A stretch of DNA of 43,117 nucleotides from NCBI GenBank assembly GCA_023248955.1, contig JAHFDP010000017.1, forward strand, positions 6,485 to 49,601, in the 5' to 3' direction. Every line of letters starts with the position of its first letter. Position 1 is the first letter of the stretch. This stretch comes from Deltaproteobacteria bacterium. GTDB taxonomy: Bacteria > Myxococcota > Myxococcia > Myxococcales > JAHFDP01. This document shows, one piece after another, positions 23,690-31,788 of this stretch. The notes under the pieces were generated by a model. It worked only from the letters and a program-made list of their open reading frames with translations. It had not been told where the DNA came from and did no database searches. Position numbers and translations under genes: made by a program.

Positions 23690-25336
23690 ATGCAAGGTCG
23701 CCGCGGACTTTATGCAGCGCTTCTCGTCGCCGCGGTGTTTGCCGTCTACGCGCGGAGCGTCTTCGCCGAGTTTGTTTGGGACGACGAACATTTTGTCCGC
23801 AGCAATCTCACGCTCGCCTCGTGGCACACCTTGCCGCGCATTTTCCTCGAGAGCACCACCAGCGGCGCGGGGCTCAAGAGCGATTTCTATCGACCGTCGC
23901 AATCGATCACGCACTTCTTCGACCTGCACCTGTGGGGCGCCGATCCGCGTGGCCATCACCTCACCAACGTGCTGCTCCAAGCGGCGACGACCTTGGCGGT
24001 CTTTTTTTGGCTCAGCACGCTCGCACCGTTGGAAGGCGCGCTGGCGGCGGCCGCGCTGTGGGCTCTGCATCCGCTGCAAGTCGAAGCGGTGGCCTACATC
24101 TCGGGTCGCGGCGATATCCTGGCGGTCTTTTTTTTGTGCGCTGGATTGGCGCTTTCGGGGCGATCGCTCATCTTGACATTTTGTTGTGCGGTGCTCGGAC
24201 TGCTTTCCAAGGAAAGTCTGGTCACTTTTCCGGCGCTGCTCTTCTTGCACGACCGCGCGCTGAGCCGTCCGCTACGCTGGCCACGCTACGTGCCGTTCGC
24301 GGCGCTGCTGATCGTCTACGTCACGCTGCGCCTCACCCTGCTCAACTTTCACGACCTCCTCAATTTCAACGGATTCCAGAGCGTCCTCACCGAACACAAA
24401 ATTTCGCGGCTCTTCACCTACCTGCCGACGCTGCCCGAGGGATTGCGGCTCTGGTTGTGGCCGAGCGATCTGCACCACGATCGCGCTTGGCAAATCTATG
24501 CGTCGTTGGCAACACCGCGCGTGTGGCTCTCGGCGCTCTTCGTCGCGGCCTGGCTTGGCGCCGCGGCCTTTTTTTGGAAACGCAACCGCACCGTGAGCGT
24601 GGGCCTTTTGTGGTTCATTGTGGCTACAGCGCCGACTTCGAATTTGGTCATTCTGGTCAATTCACTTTTCTTCGATCATTGGTTTCTGCTGCCGGGACTC
24701 GGTCTCGCGTTGGTGCTGGCTCAGGTTCCGATCCTCACATCGCGCACGCGGCCATATGCGATCGGCGCCACGCTTCTTCTTTGCGCCGCGTGCGGCACGG
24801 TGTCGCAAAAGCTCATCGACACTTGGCACGATCCGGTGGCCTTCAACACCTATCTGCGCACCTACGAACCGCACAACACGCGCGTGCTGGCGAACTTGGC
24901 CGGCGCGCTGGCCGAGCGCGGCGGACTCGGGGATTCAGAGGAGTCGATCAGCATTTGGCGCGAAGCGATTGCCACCGAAGATCATCCTGGCTTTCACGCC
25001 GGGTTAGCCCGCGTGCTCGAGTCCCAGGGCGATCTTTCCGGCGCCGACACTGAATATCGAAGTGCGGTGCAGATGGATCCGCGCTACCACGAAGGCTGGA
25101 TCGCGCTGGCCATGTTCGAATCGAAAAATGGAAATCACGAAGGCGCGCGGCAGGCGGCGGAACGCGACTTGCTGCTCTTTCCGAAGCGCGCGGAGGCGTA
25201 TCTCGTGCTGGCGCAGATGGCGCTTGAGCAAGGCGATACAGCCAGGGCGCTGGCGCAGTTGCAGCACGGAATCGAGCAGGTAGAGGATCCGCGTCTGCGA
25301 GCCGGGCTCGAAAAAGTACGGGCGCGGCTGAAATAG
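23690..25336 (+). CDS. TMTC-like membrane glycosyltransferase with C-terminal TPRs
   Basis: 548 residues. About ten membrane helices fill residues 1-430. An acidic first-loop motif (WDDEHF, D31-D32-E33) resembles the catalytic DD/DE of GT-C glycosyltransferases. YRPSQSITHFFDLHLWG, HHLTNVLLQAATT and LHPLQVEAVAYISGRGDILA match the TMTC/TPR-O-mannosyltransferase family, as do LGLLSKESLVTFPALL and ATAPTSNLVILV. The C-terminal ~110 residues carry TPR-like helices (ANLAGALAERG, GLARVLESQGDLSGADTEYR, VLAQMALEQGDTARALAQL). It probably transfers a lipid-linked sugar to exported proteins; its neighbours encode abundant lipoproteins that could be substrates (inference). The frame extends upstream, but only ATG 23690 precedes the first membrane helix sensibly. 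Confidence 0.85.
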   Translation: MQGRRGLYAALLVAAVFAVYARSVFAEFVWDDEHFVRSNLTLASWHTLPRIFLESTTSGAGLKSDFYRPSQSITHFFDLHLWGADPRGHHLTNVLLQAATTLAVFFWLSTLAPLEGALAAAALWALHPLQVEAVAYISGRGDILAVFFLCAGLALSGRSLILTFCCAVLGLLSKESLVTFPALLFLHDRALSRPLRWPRYVPFAALLIVYVTLRLTLLNFHDLLNFNGFQSVLTEHKISRLFTYLPTLPEGLRLWLWPSDLHHDRAWQIYASLATPRVWLSALFVAAWLGAAAFFWKRNRTVSVGLLWFIVATAPTSNLVILVNSLFFDHWFLLPGLGLALVLAQVPILTSRTRPYAIGATLLLCAACGTVSQKLIDTWHDPVAFNTYLRTYEPHNTRVLANLAGALAERGGLGDSEESISIWREAIATEDHPGFHAGLARVLESQGDLSGADTEYRSAVQMDPRYHEGWIALAMFESKNGNHEGARQAAERDLLLFPKRAEAYLVLAQMALEQGDTARALAQLQHGIEQVEDPRLRAGLEKVRARLK

Positions 25337-25338
25337 TT

Positions 25339-26646
25339 TCACGCGACGCGTGGCAAAACATTTTCCGCCAAAAGATACAGTGGCCGCGACCCACGCTTTC
25401 CCTTGAGCTCGAACGATCCGATCGGTTCAAACACCGCCGCACCGACGGTGACTTCCACCACTTGCTCCGAGCAGAGCACCACCACGTCTTGCGCGCGCCT
25501 GCTGCCAAAGAGCGTCTTGGTGGCCGATTCGATTCGCTGCGTGACATTCACCGTGTCGCCGATCACGGTGTAGTCCATGCGATCGGGTGAGCCGATGTTA
25601 CCGGCTACAACGTCGCCGGTGTGCACGCCGATCCCGACGCGAAGCGGCTTCGCACCCGCGGTCACCCGCTTGGCATTGAGCTGCCGAATCGCCGCGCGCA
25701 TCTGCACCGCCGCATTCACGGCCGCTAGCTCATGCGCGCCAATGGCGTTGGGCGCGTTGAACACCGCCATCAGGGCATCGCCGATAAATTTATCGATGGT
25801 GCCGCCCTGTTTGAACACCGCGTCGACGAGCAGCGCGAAATATTGGTTGAGCAGCTCGACCACCTGCTCCGGCGGCAGTTCGCTGGAGAGCGGCGTGAAC
25901 TCGCGCAAATCGGCAAATAGCACGGTCACGCGGCGACGCTCGCCGGAAAGCTGCACTGGAATCTGACCCGACAAAATGTCTTCCGCCACCTGCCGCGACA
26001 CGTAGCGCGCAAACGCGTGGTGCGCCTGCGCCAAGCCGGCGACCATGGTGTTGAAGGATCGCGCCATCTGTTTGACTTCCAGGTCGCCGATGTTTTCGTC
26101 GACGCGCGCGGTGAGATCATCACGCTGCACCAGCGCCATGGCGGCCGAGACATTCTCGATACCACGCGTGATCCCGCGCGAAATAAAAAGCCCGAGCAGT
26201 GCGCCAGCGACGGCGAGTGCCAGTCCGATCAAAGTGGTCTGAGCAACGGCTGCGGCGTAAGCCCGATCGGCTCTCTCGAGGGAAAACGCCACCCGCACGG
26301 TGCCGATGGATCGGCCTTCGTGATCGAGATTCACCGTGTCGGTCCAAACGTGCGCGTTCTCGTGGTAGCGCTTTCCCGCCACAGTTTTTCCGTCGGCATC
26401 GAGCACCGTGATCTCCTCGAGATCCGGAAACACCTGCGCCAGACCGTCCGCCAGCCGTTGCAAATCGAGAAGGTTCTGCTCATAGGCCCGCTGCATGGCC
26501 ACCGACAGCGCCACCGCGCGCGCACGCTGCTCCTGCTCCTGCCGCGTTTCGCGGTAATGGTTTTCACGTTGCAAGAGGACCACAGCCAACACGGTGGCGA
26601 GCGAGAGGCCCGTGAAGAGGATCAGCAGGCGCGTGCGGAGCCGCAT
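25339..26646 (-). CDS. Membrane-bound class III adenylate cyclase with HAMP domain
   Basis: 435 residues from ATG 26646. Layout: membrane helix (about 6-26), periplasmic sensor region (about 27-135, with VFPDLEEITVLDADGKTVAG), second helix (about 136-160), HAMP (about 160-215) and a class III cyclase domain (about 235-415). The two metal aspartates are in VLFADLREFTPL and FIGDALMAVFNAP. Lys in GTIDKFIGD and Asp in RMDYTVIGDTVNV indicate ATP specificity, and the Asn/Arg transition-state pair is in VNVTQRIE, so it should be active. The last codons are 2 bp from the convergent TMTC-like gene. An in-frame TTG at 26664 is a less likely start. Confidence 0.93.
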   Translation of the reverse strand: MRLRTRLLILFTGLSLATVLAVVLLQRENHYRETRQEQEQRARAVALSVAMQRAYEQNLLDLQRLADGLAQVFPDLEEITVLDADGKTVAGKRYHENAHVWTDTVNLDHEGRSIGTVRVAFSLERADRAYAAAVAQTTLIGLALAVAGALLGLFISRGITRGIENVSAAMALVQRDDLTARVDENIGDLEVKQMARSFNTMVAGLAQAHHAFARYVSRQVAEDILSGQIPVQLSGERRRVTVLFADLREFTPLSSELPPEQVVELLNQYFALLVDAVFKQGGTIDKFIGDALMAVFNAPNAIGAHELAAVNAAVQMRAAIRQLNAKRVTAGAKPLRVGIGVHTGDVVAGNIGSPDRMDYTVIGDTVNVTQRIESATKTLFGSRRAQDVVVLCSEQVVEVTVGAAVFEPIGSFELKGKRGSRPLYLLAENVLPRVA

Positions 26647-26652
26647 GGTGCG

Positions 26653-26658
26653 ATTGTA
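26653..26658 (-). promoter_or_regulatory. Candidate -10 of a leaderless cyclase transcript
   Basis: On the minus strand TACAAT (one mismatch to TATAAT) is followed by 6 nt and then the ATG at 26646. Transcription would start at the ATG itself. No ribosome-binding site is present. The -35 is unclear. Confidence 0.45.
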
Positions 26659-26708
26659 GTGCAATTGACAATTTCGTTGCCGAAACGGGCGTACCGGGAC
26701 TGCGCGAC

Positions 26709-27082
26709 CTTAGCCGGAAATCCACAGTTGCCGTGGTACCGAGACGGTCGAGCGCGGCCCGGATGCTGGCCTTCCGCTACGCGCAACAGCGCGAGCCGTG
26801 CCGCGGCTACAGGAGCCGTGGCCGAGGCGCGGACGAGGGGACTCCCCCGGTGCCGGAGGAGATGTCGCGCAGCGACAGAGGGGGGCCGCTTGCGGCGAGC
26901 AAGCCCCCGGAAGCGCACTTTTCGGTGCGCTGAGGAGGCACCGGAGGAGCCCGCTATGCGATCGGGCGCATCCAGCGCCACCAATCGGGCCGGCCGAGCT
27001 TTCAACATGCGCGGCAAGCACTGAAGCAGCCGGGCTGCGATCGGCCGTCGCAGGTAACGGCAGCTGTGGTTTTCCGGCTTAG
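26709..27082. mobile_element. 374-bp miniature inverted-repeat element between uvrC and the cyclase gene
   Basis: This fills the only gene-free gap over 300 bp. Direct repeats CTTAG (26709-26713, 27078-27082) flank long imperfect inverted repeats of ~60 bp. The left end reads CCGGAAATCCACAGTTGCCG and the right end, inverted, CCGGAAAACCACAGCTGCCG; both continue into ACC-GAGACGG/ACCTGCGACGG and GCCCGG. No transposase or credible ORF lies inside: the short frames on both strands lack protein character. Sequence is shared with 11294-11400 and with the palindrome at 14092-14151. It resembles a MITE mobilised in trans. The right CTTAG contains the uvrC stop codon. Confidence 0.72.
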
Positions 27083-29067
27083 TTCTCCTCCAACGCCGCG
27101 AGCTCATCCGCCGTCGCATCTTCCGCGACGTCCGTTTTTTCATGCGGCGGCTCGCTCTTCGCGAGGGAGTCCCGCACACGCTCCGCCAGCGCTTCGTCAA
27201 ATCCCTCTACCCGCGCGATCTCCTCGGCGCTCGCGGCGCGCACCGCTTTGAGCGATCCGAACGAAGTCAGCAGCGCGCGCCGTCGCCGCGGACCGATGCC
27301 GGAAATGTCCTCCAGCACCGAGCGCAATGTGCGCCGCGACCGGAGCTTGCGGTGAAATTCAATCGCAAATCGGTGTGCCTCGTCGCGCAGACGCTGCAGC
27401 AGAAAAAGCTCGCTGGTATTCTGCCGCAACACGACGGGATTTTTCCGCCCCGGCAAGAAAACGCGCTCGGGACTCCGCTCGACAGTACCCTTCTCGCGCG
27501 CACCTTCGTCTTCCGCCCACGCCTCGCTGACATCAAATCCTTGGCGCGACGCAAATCGTTTTTCGTTCTCCACCACGCGGCTCTTCGCGAGCGCCGCTAG
27601 CGCGACGTCCGCACCAGTCACCCGCAGCGCTTCCCGCGCCACCGAAAGCTGGCCGAGACCACCGTCTACAATCAATAGATTCGGCAAACCGCCCGCGGCG
27701 AGCCCGCGACGAAACCGCCGCGTGAGCACTTCCAACATCGAGGCGAAGTCGTCTTGGCCGGAGACTTCCTTCACGCGGTAGTGGCGATAGAGCGATTGGT
27801 CGGGCTCGCCGTCCATGAACACCACTTGCGACGCCACCGTAAATTGGCCCTGAAACGTGGAGATGTCGAAGCACTCGATCCGCTTCGGAGGCGCCGTGAG
27901 GTTCAGTTTTTCGGCGAGTCGCGCCAGCGTCTGCTCGGCGTTGGCGCGCGTGCGCTGCCGCTCTTCGAACCGCTGCCGCGCGTTGCCCACGGCCATCTCC
28001 ACCAGTCGCCGCTTGTCGCCGCGCTCGGGCGCCAAGACATGGACGCGTTCACCTTTGCGCTCACCGAGCCACGTTTCCAGCGCAGCCACTTCGTCCTCGC
28101 CCGCGAGCGGTTCGCACAAGAGCACTTCCTTCGGCACGAACGCGGCTTCGTAATATTGGCTCACGAAGGAGCGCAGAATTTCCGCGGTGGGAAATTCCTG
28201 TTGCTTGAACGAAAGCGACCGACCGCCCTGCAACCGACCGCCGCGCAAGAAGAGCAGCTGCACCTCGAGCAGCGCACCCTCGCGGTAAAGCCCAATCACG
28301 TCGGAATCGAGCGCATCGCCAGTGACCACGCGCTGTTTCTCGAGGGACGCAGTCAACGCGCGAAGCTGATCGCGCACCCGCGCGGCCTCTTCGAATCGCT
28401 CGGCCGTGGCCGCGGCGTTCATGCGCGTTTCTAAATGATCGTGCAGCGCATCGCCTTTCCCCTCGAGAAAAAGCGAAACCTCGTCAACGGAGCGTTTGTA
28501 ATCCTCAGTCGGAATGTCGAACACACACGGGGCCGGGCAGCGGTGAATCTGATACTGCAAGCAGGGTCGCGAACGATTTTCGAGCACGTGATCGCTGCAG
28601 GTGCGCAGTTGAAAATGGCGATTCACCACATGCAACGTTTCGCGAATCGCGCTGGCGCTTGCGTACGGACCAAAGTATTGCGCGCCGTCTTTGCGCACGC
28701 GGCCCGCGCGAACGACCTCGAGTCGTGGATAGGGATGCGTCGACGAAAGTCGCAGACAAATAAAATTCTTGTCGTCGCGCAACATCACATTGAAGCGCGG
28801 ACGGTGACGCTTAATCAGCTCGTTCTCGAGGAGAATGGCCTCTTTTTCGCTGCTGACGAGAATCGTTTCGATGTCCCCGAGCAGCTCTTCGAGGAGCGGG
28901 ACGAAGGCCCGAACATCGCCGCCAGAGCGCGCGAAATAGGAGCGCACGCGCGAGCGAAGATTCGCGGCTTTGCCGATGTAGACGATGGTGCCGACGCGGT
29001 CCTTCATGAGGTACACGCCGGGCGAGGTGGGGAGTTGATCGAGCTTGGCGCGGAGCGCGTCGGTCAT
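27079..29067 (-). CDS. uvrC: Excinuclease ABC subunit C
   Basis: 662 residues. UvrC makes the dual incisions in nucleotide-excision repair. The N-terminal GIY-YIG nuclease is at 1-95 (SPGVYLMKD, VYIGKAANLRSRVRSYF). A four-cysteine cluster (RTCSDHVLENRSRPCLQYQ, then HRCPAPC) fits the iron-sulfur site known in UvrC. The UVR helix pair that contacts UvrB is at about 200-235 (ERFEEAARVRDQLRAL). The RNase H-like nuclease contains ECFDISTFQG and LLIVDGGLGQL. C-terminal helix-hairpin-helix motifs include ISGIGPRRRRALLTSFGS. The C-terminal tail is acidic. Downstream of uvrB in the same unit. Confidence 0.97.
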   Translation of the reverse strand: MTDALRAKLDQLPTSPGVYLMKDRVGTIVYIGKAANLRSRVRSYFARSGGDVRAFVPLLEELLGDIETILVSSEKEAILLENELIKRHRPRFNVMLRDDKNFICLRLSSTHPYPRLEVVRAGRVRKDGAQYFGPYASASAIRETLHVVNRHFQLRTCSDHVLENRSRPCLQYQIHRCPAPCVFDIPTEDYKRSVDEVSLFLEGKGDALHDHLETRMNAAATAERFEEAARVRDQLRALTASLEKQRVVTGDALDSDVIGLYREGALLEVQLLFLRGGRLQGGRSLSFKQQEFPTAEILRSFVSQYYEAAFVPKEVLLCEPLAGEDEVAALETWLGERKGERVHVLAPERGDKRRLVEMAVGNARQRFEERQRTRANAEQTLARLAEKLNLTAPPKRIECFDISTFQGQFTVASQVVFMDGEPDQSLYRHYRVKEVSGQDDFASMLEVLTRRFRRGLAAGGLPNLLIVDGGLGQLSVAREALRVTGADVALAALAKSRVVENEKRFASRQGFDVSEAWAEDEGAREKGTVERSPERVFLPGRKNPVVLRQNTSELFLLQRLRDEAHRFAIEFHRKLRSRRTLRSVLEDISGIGPRRRRALLTSFGSLKAVRAASAEEIARVEGFDEALAERVRDSLAKSEPPHEKTDVAEDATADELAALEEN

Positions 29068-29071
29068 GTTC

Positions 29072-29166
29072 TTTCCCTCCCGCTTGACGGGGGAGGGTTA
29101 GGGTGGGGGTACACGTAACTCTCTCGATCCCCCCACCCTAACCCTCCTCCGCAAAGGGGGGAGGGG
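29072..29166. repeat. REP-like double hairpin between uvrB and uvrC
   Basis: A 21-bp arm at 29089-29109 (GGGGGAGGGTTAGGGTGGGG plus G) is the inverse of 29130-29150 with one mismatch, separated by a 20-nt loop. Each arm also pairs locally with flanking CCCTCCC (left) and GGGGGGAGGGG (right), giving a cruciform of nested hairpins as in dispersed REP/BIME-type elements. It sits in the 116-bp gap between uvrB and uvrC and could attenuate transcription or protect mRNA ends. Confidence 0.75.
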
Positions 29167-29183
29167 AAAATCTGGCGAACCGA

Positions 29184-31367
29184 CTACCGCCTCGTCCTTC
29201 TCCTCCCTGCTTCGCCACCGCGTTTCGACTTTTCCGCCCCACCCGCTATCCCCGCCCCAGCCTTCGCCGCCGTCAAGCTCCGTACCGACAGCGACAGCGG
29301 CAATCCCAACTCCACATCCTGCAGCGCCTTGATGCGATCCCGCAGCTCTGCGGCACGCTCAAAATCCAGGTCGCCTGCCGCATCCTTCATCTGCTTGCGC
29401 AGCTCGGCAACGAGCTTCGGAATCTCCTCTGCACTCGGCACCAGCCCCGCCGCTTCCGCCGCCATCATCGGACCGGCGCTAGAGAGGGGGCCCCACCCCC
29501 CTCCGCCACCCAGCGAAGCTGGGCTGGCTCCTCCCCCAGGGGCACCCTCCAGATAGTCACTAATCCCACTCGCCGCCGCTTCCGACAGATCGAGAATCGC
29601 CCGCTGCACACTCTGCGGCGTGATGCCGTGTATTCGGTTGTATTCCGTTTGTATCGCACGCCGCCGATCGGTCTCGCTGATGGCCCGCTTCATCGACGCG
29701 GTCATGGTGTCCGCATACAGAATCACGCGCCCGTGAAGATTGCGCGCGGCACGGCCGATGGTCTGAATCAACGCCACCGCGCTGCGCAGAAATCCCTCTT
29801 TGTCGGCGTCCATGATCCCGATCAGCGACACCTCGGGAATGTCGAGACCCTCGCGAAGCAGGTTGATGCCCACCAGCACGTCAAACCCGCCCCGGCGCAG
29901 ATCTCGAATCAGATCGGCGCGTTCCAAGGTTTCGATGTCCGAGTGCAGGTAGCGCACGCGCACGCCAAGTTCCGCATAGTACTCAGTGAGATCCTCGGCC
30001 ATGCGCTTGGTCAGCGTGGTGACCAACGTGCGCTCGCCCTTCGCCGTGCGGAGCCGAATTTCGCTGAGCAGATCGTCAACCTGCGACAGCGCGGGCCGCA
30101 CTTCCACCGCGGGATCAACCAGCCCCGTCGGCCGAATGATCTGCTCGACCACCACCCCGTTGCTCTTTTGAATTTCGTACTCCGACGGCGTGGCCGAAAT
30201 GTAGATGCCCTGCCCCACCATCCGCTCGAACTCCTCGAATCGCAGCGGCCGGTTGTCGAGCGCGCTCGGCAGACGAAAACCGAATTCCACCAGCGTCTGC
30301 TTGCGCGACTGATCGCCGCGAAACATGGCGCCAATCTGCGGAATGGTCTGGTGCGATTCGTCGATGGCCAGCAAGAAATCTTTCGGAAAATAATCGATGA
30401 GCGTCGGCGGCGGCTCACCACTGCGACGGCCCGAAAGATGGCGCGAATAATTTTCGATGCCGCTGCAAAAACCCATCTGCTCGATCATCTCGAGATCGAA
30501 CAGGGTGCGCTGCTCGAGCCGCTGCGCTTCGAGCAATTTATTTCCCGCGTGCAGTTGCGTTAGCCGCTCGCGCAGCTCGGCACGAATGCCGGTCATCGCT
30601 TCCTGCCGCCGCTCCGGTCCCGTCACGTAGTGGCTGCCTGGAAAAACGGTGGCCTTGTCCAGCGTGGCCAGCGTTCGGCCACGAAGCGGATCAAACTCCG
30701 TCAATCGCTCGATGGTGTCGCCGAAAAATTCCACGCGGATGGCGCGCGACTCTTCGTACGCTGGAAAAATTTCGACGGTGTCGCCGCGCGCGCGAAACGT
30801 CCCGCGGTGAAAATCGAGGTCGTTGCGCTGGTATTGAATCTCCACCAGATTCGCGAGCAACTTTTCGCGCGCGAATTCCTGACCAACGCCCAGCGAAATC
30901 TTCATTCCGAAATAGGACTCCGAAGTGCCGAGGCCGTAAATGCACGACACCGACGCGACGATCAGCACGTCGTTTCGCGTAAGCAACGCGTGCGTGGCCG
31001 CGTGGCGCATGCGGTCGATCTCGTCGTTGATCGACGAATCTTTCTCGATGAAAGTGTCGGTCGACGGAACGTACGCTTCGGGTTGGTAGTAGTCGTAGTA
31101 GCTGACGAAGTAGTGCACGGCCGAGGTCGGAAAGAGATCCTTGAACTCGCCGTACAGCTGAGCGGCCAGCAGCTTGTTGTGCGCGATGACCAGCGTGGGC
31201 CGCTGCACTTGCGCGACGACGTTGGCGAGCGTGAAAGTTTTTCCAGACCCGGTAACACCGAGCAGCGTCTGGTGCTTGTCCTTGCGGCGGAGCCCCTCGA
31301 CCAGTTCCTTGATCGCCCGGGGCTGATCGCCTTGCGGCGTGAAGCCGGATTTCAGCTCGAAAGACAT
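29184..31367 (-). CDS. uvrB: Excinuclease ABC subunit B
   Basis: 727 residues. UvrB is the damage-verifying helicase-fold subunit. The N-terminus reads [18 protein letters not shown] with Walker [16 protein letters not shown]. The beta-hairpin that clamps DNA is [18 protein letters not shown]. Helicase motif II is [10 protein letters not shown] and motif VI is [12 protein letters not shown]. The C-terminal UVR domain reads [20 protein letters not shown]. Between helicase and UVR domain (about residues 603-629) lies a Gly/Ser/Pro-rich insert encoded by a GC-rich palindromic element (29484-29545). The basic C-terminal tail also extends beyond the usual end. Confidence 0.97.
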   Translation of the reverse strand: MSFELKSGFTPQGDQPRAIKELVEGLRRKDKHQTLLGVTGSGKTFTLANVVAQVQRPTLVIAHNKLLAAQLYGEFKDLFPTSAVHYFVSYYDYYQPEAYVPSTDTFIEKDSSINDEIDRMRHAATHALLTRNDVLIVASVSCIYGLGTSESYFGMKISLGVGQEFAREKLLANLVEIQYQRNDLDFHRGTFRARGDTVEIFPAYEESRAIRVEFFGDTIERLTEFDPLRGRTLATLDKATVFPGSHYVTGPERRQEAMTGIRAELRERLTQLHAGNKLLEAQRLEQRTLFDLEMIEQMGFCSGIENYSRHLSGRRSGEPPPTLIDYFPKDFLLAIDESHQTIPQIGAMFRGDQSRKQTLVEFGFRLPSALDNRPLRFEEFERMVGQGIYISATPSEYEIQKSNGVVVEQIIRPTGLVDPAVEVRPALSQVDDLLSEIRLRTAKGERTLVTTLTKRMAEDLTEYYAELGVRVRYLHSDIETLERADLIRDLRRGGFDVLVGINLLREGLDIPEVSLIGIMDADKEGFLRSAVALIQTIGRAARNLHGRVILYADTMTASMKRAISETDRRRAIQTEYNRIHGITPQSVQRAILDLSEAAASGISDYLEGAPGGGASPASLGGGGGWGPLSSAGPMMAAEAAGLVPSAEEIPKLVAELRKQMKDAAGDLDFERAAELRDRIKALQDVELGLPLSLSVRSLTAAKAGAGIAGGAEKSKRGGEAGRRRTRR
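29484..29545. repeat. GC-rich palindromic element inserted in-frame within uvrB
   Basis: It contains a perfect hairpin CCCAGC-GAA-GCTGGG (29509-29523) flanked by the small palindromes GGGGCCCC and CCCCCAGGGG in C-rich tracts. It is composed like the REP-type element 400 bp away. It is read in frame and adds the Gly-rich linker [19 protein letters not shown] to UvrB between conserved domains. Confidence 0.5.
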
Positions 31368-31371
31368 CGGT

Positions 31372-31384
31372 GGTGTTTAACACC
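31372..31384. promoter_or_regulatory. Palindrome upstream of uvrB
   Basis: GGTGTTTAACACC: 6-bp arms with one central base, ending 5 bp before the uvrB ATG (31367), in the 33-bp gap after the small Cys-rich gene. It could be an operator (for example of an SOS-type repressor) or an RNA hairpin masking the start. It matches no LexA box that I can identify with confidence. Confidence 0.35.
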
Positions 31385-31400
31385 GCCCGACGTGACGCGC

Positions 31401-31637
31401 TTACCGACGCTGCGTCGCGTAGAGCTCGATACCGCCGGTCTTCTTGCCGACCGTTTTCGCAAGCGGGCAGCGCGCGCAGGTCCAGCTGTTCCAGCCGCGC
31501 TTCACCGCTTCATTGAGACAACCGTCGTAGTGCACGCAAAAAAGCTGGCGCGGACTTTCGCAGACACCCTCAGCGCTGATCGGTGCGTTCAATTCCGTGG
31601 GGGTCGGGCGGGTAAGTTCACGCAGGGCGATGGCCAT
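31401..31637 (-). CDS. Small cysteine-rich protein upstream of uvrB
   Basis: 78 residues from ATG 31637, preceded by GAGGAG at good spacing. Cysteines occur in CESPRQLFC, VHYDGCLNEAVKRGW and WTCARCPLAK, enough to bind zinc or an iron-sulfur cluster. The layout (a CxHYDxCL...W..W.CxxC pattern) resembles small uncharacterised proteins I associate with deltaproteobacteria. It is the first gene of a unit with uvrB and uvrC. The function is unknown; linkage with excision repair is by position only. Confidence 0.78.
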   Translation of the reverse strand: MAIALRELTRPTPTELNAPISAEGVCESPRQLFCVHYDGCLNEAVKRGWNSWTCARCPLAKTVGKKTGGIELYATQRR

Positions 31638-31788
31638 GTTTCGCTCCTCATTCCTGCTCTGGAAGATCGCGCTGTCGGCAGTCAAAAAACCCGCCAAAGT
31701 CGACCCACCGTACGGTCGCGCCTTCTGCCACTTATCCGACAGATCGTCAAGCCACCCTCTGAAAAGCCGGTGGTGCTACTTTGGCGCA
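31638..31788. other. Divergent intergenic region
   Basis: 151 bp between the divergent Cys-rich/uvrB unit and the lytic transglycosylase gene. The plus-strand frame is open here but reads as non-protein. TTGACT occurs on the minus strand about 40 bp before the Cys-rich gene but lacks a matching -10. Promoters for both units must be here. Confidence 0.4.
31777..31782 (+). promoter_or_regulatory. Candidate -10 of a leaderless transglycosylase transcript
   Basis: TACTTT lies 6 nt before the GTG at 31789, with no ribosome-binding site between. The match to TATAAT is weak (TA...T), so this is suggestive only. Confidence 0.28.

Noticed and set aside
26622-27200. Short open frames on both strands inside the 374-bp element
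   Set aside because: Pro/Arg/Ser-rich low-complexity translations that overlap each other and run into uvrC. The shared PIGGAG-ARS-SGLL string in two frames reflects shared repeat DNA, not a protein family.
31597-31788. Upstream extension of the lytic transglycosylase
   Set aside because: It overlaps the divergent Cys-rich gene and has no signal-peptide features; GTG 31789 begins a plausible export signal.
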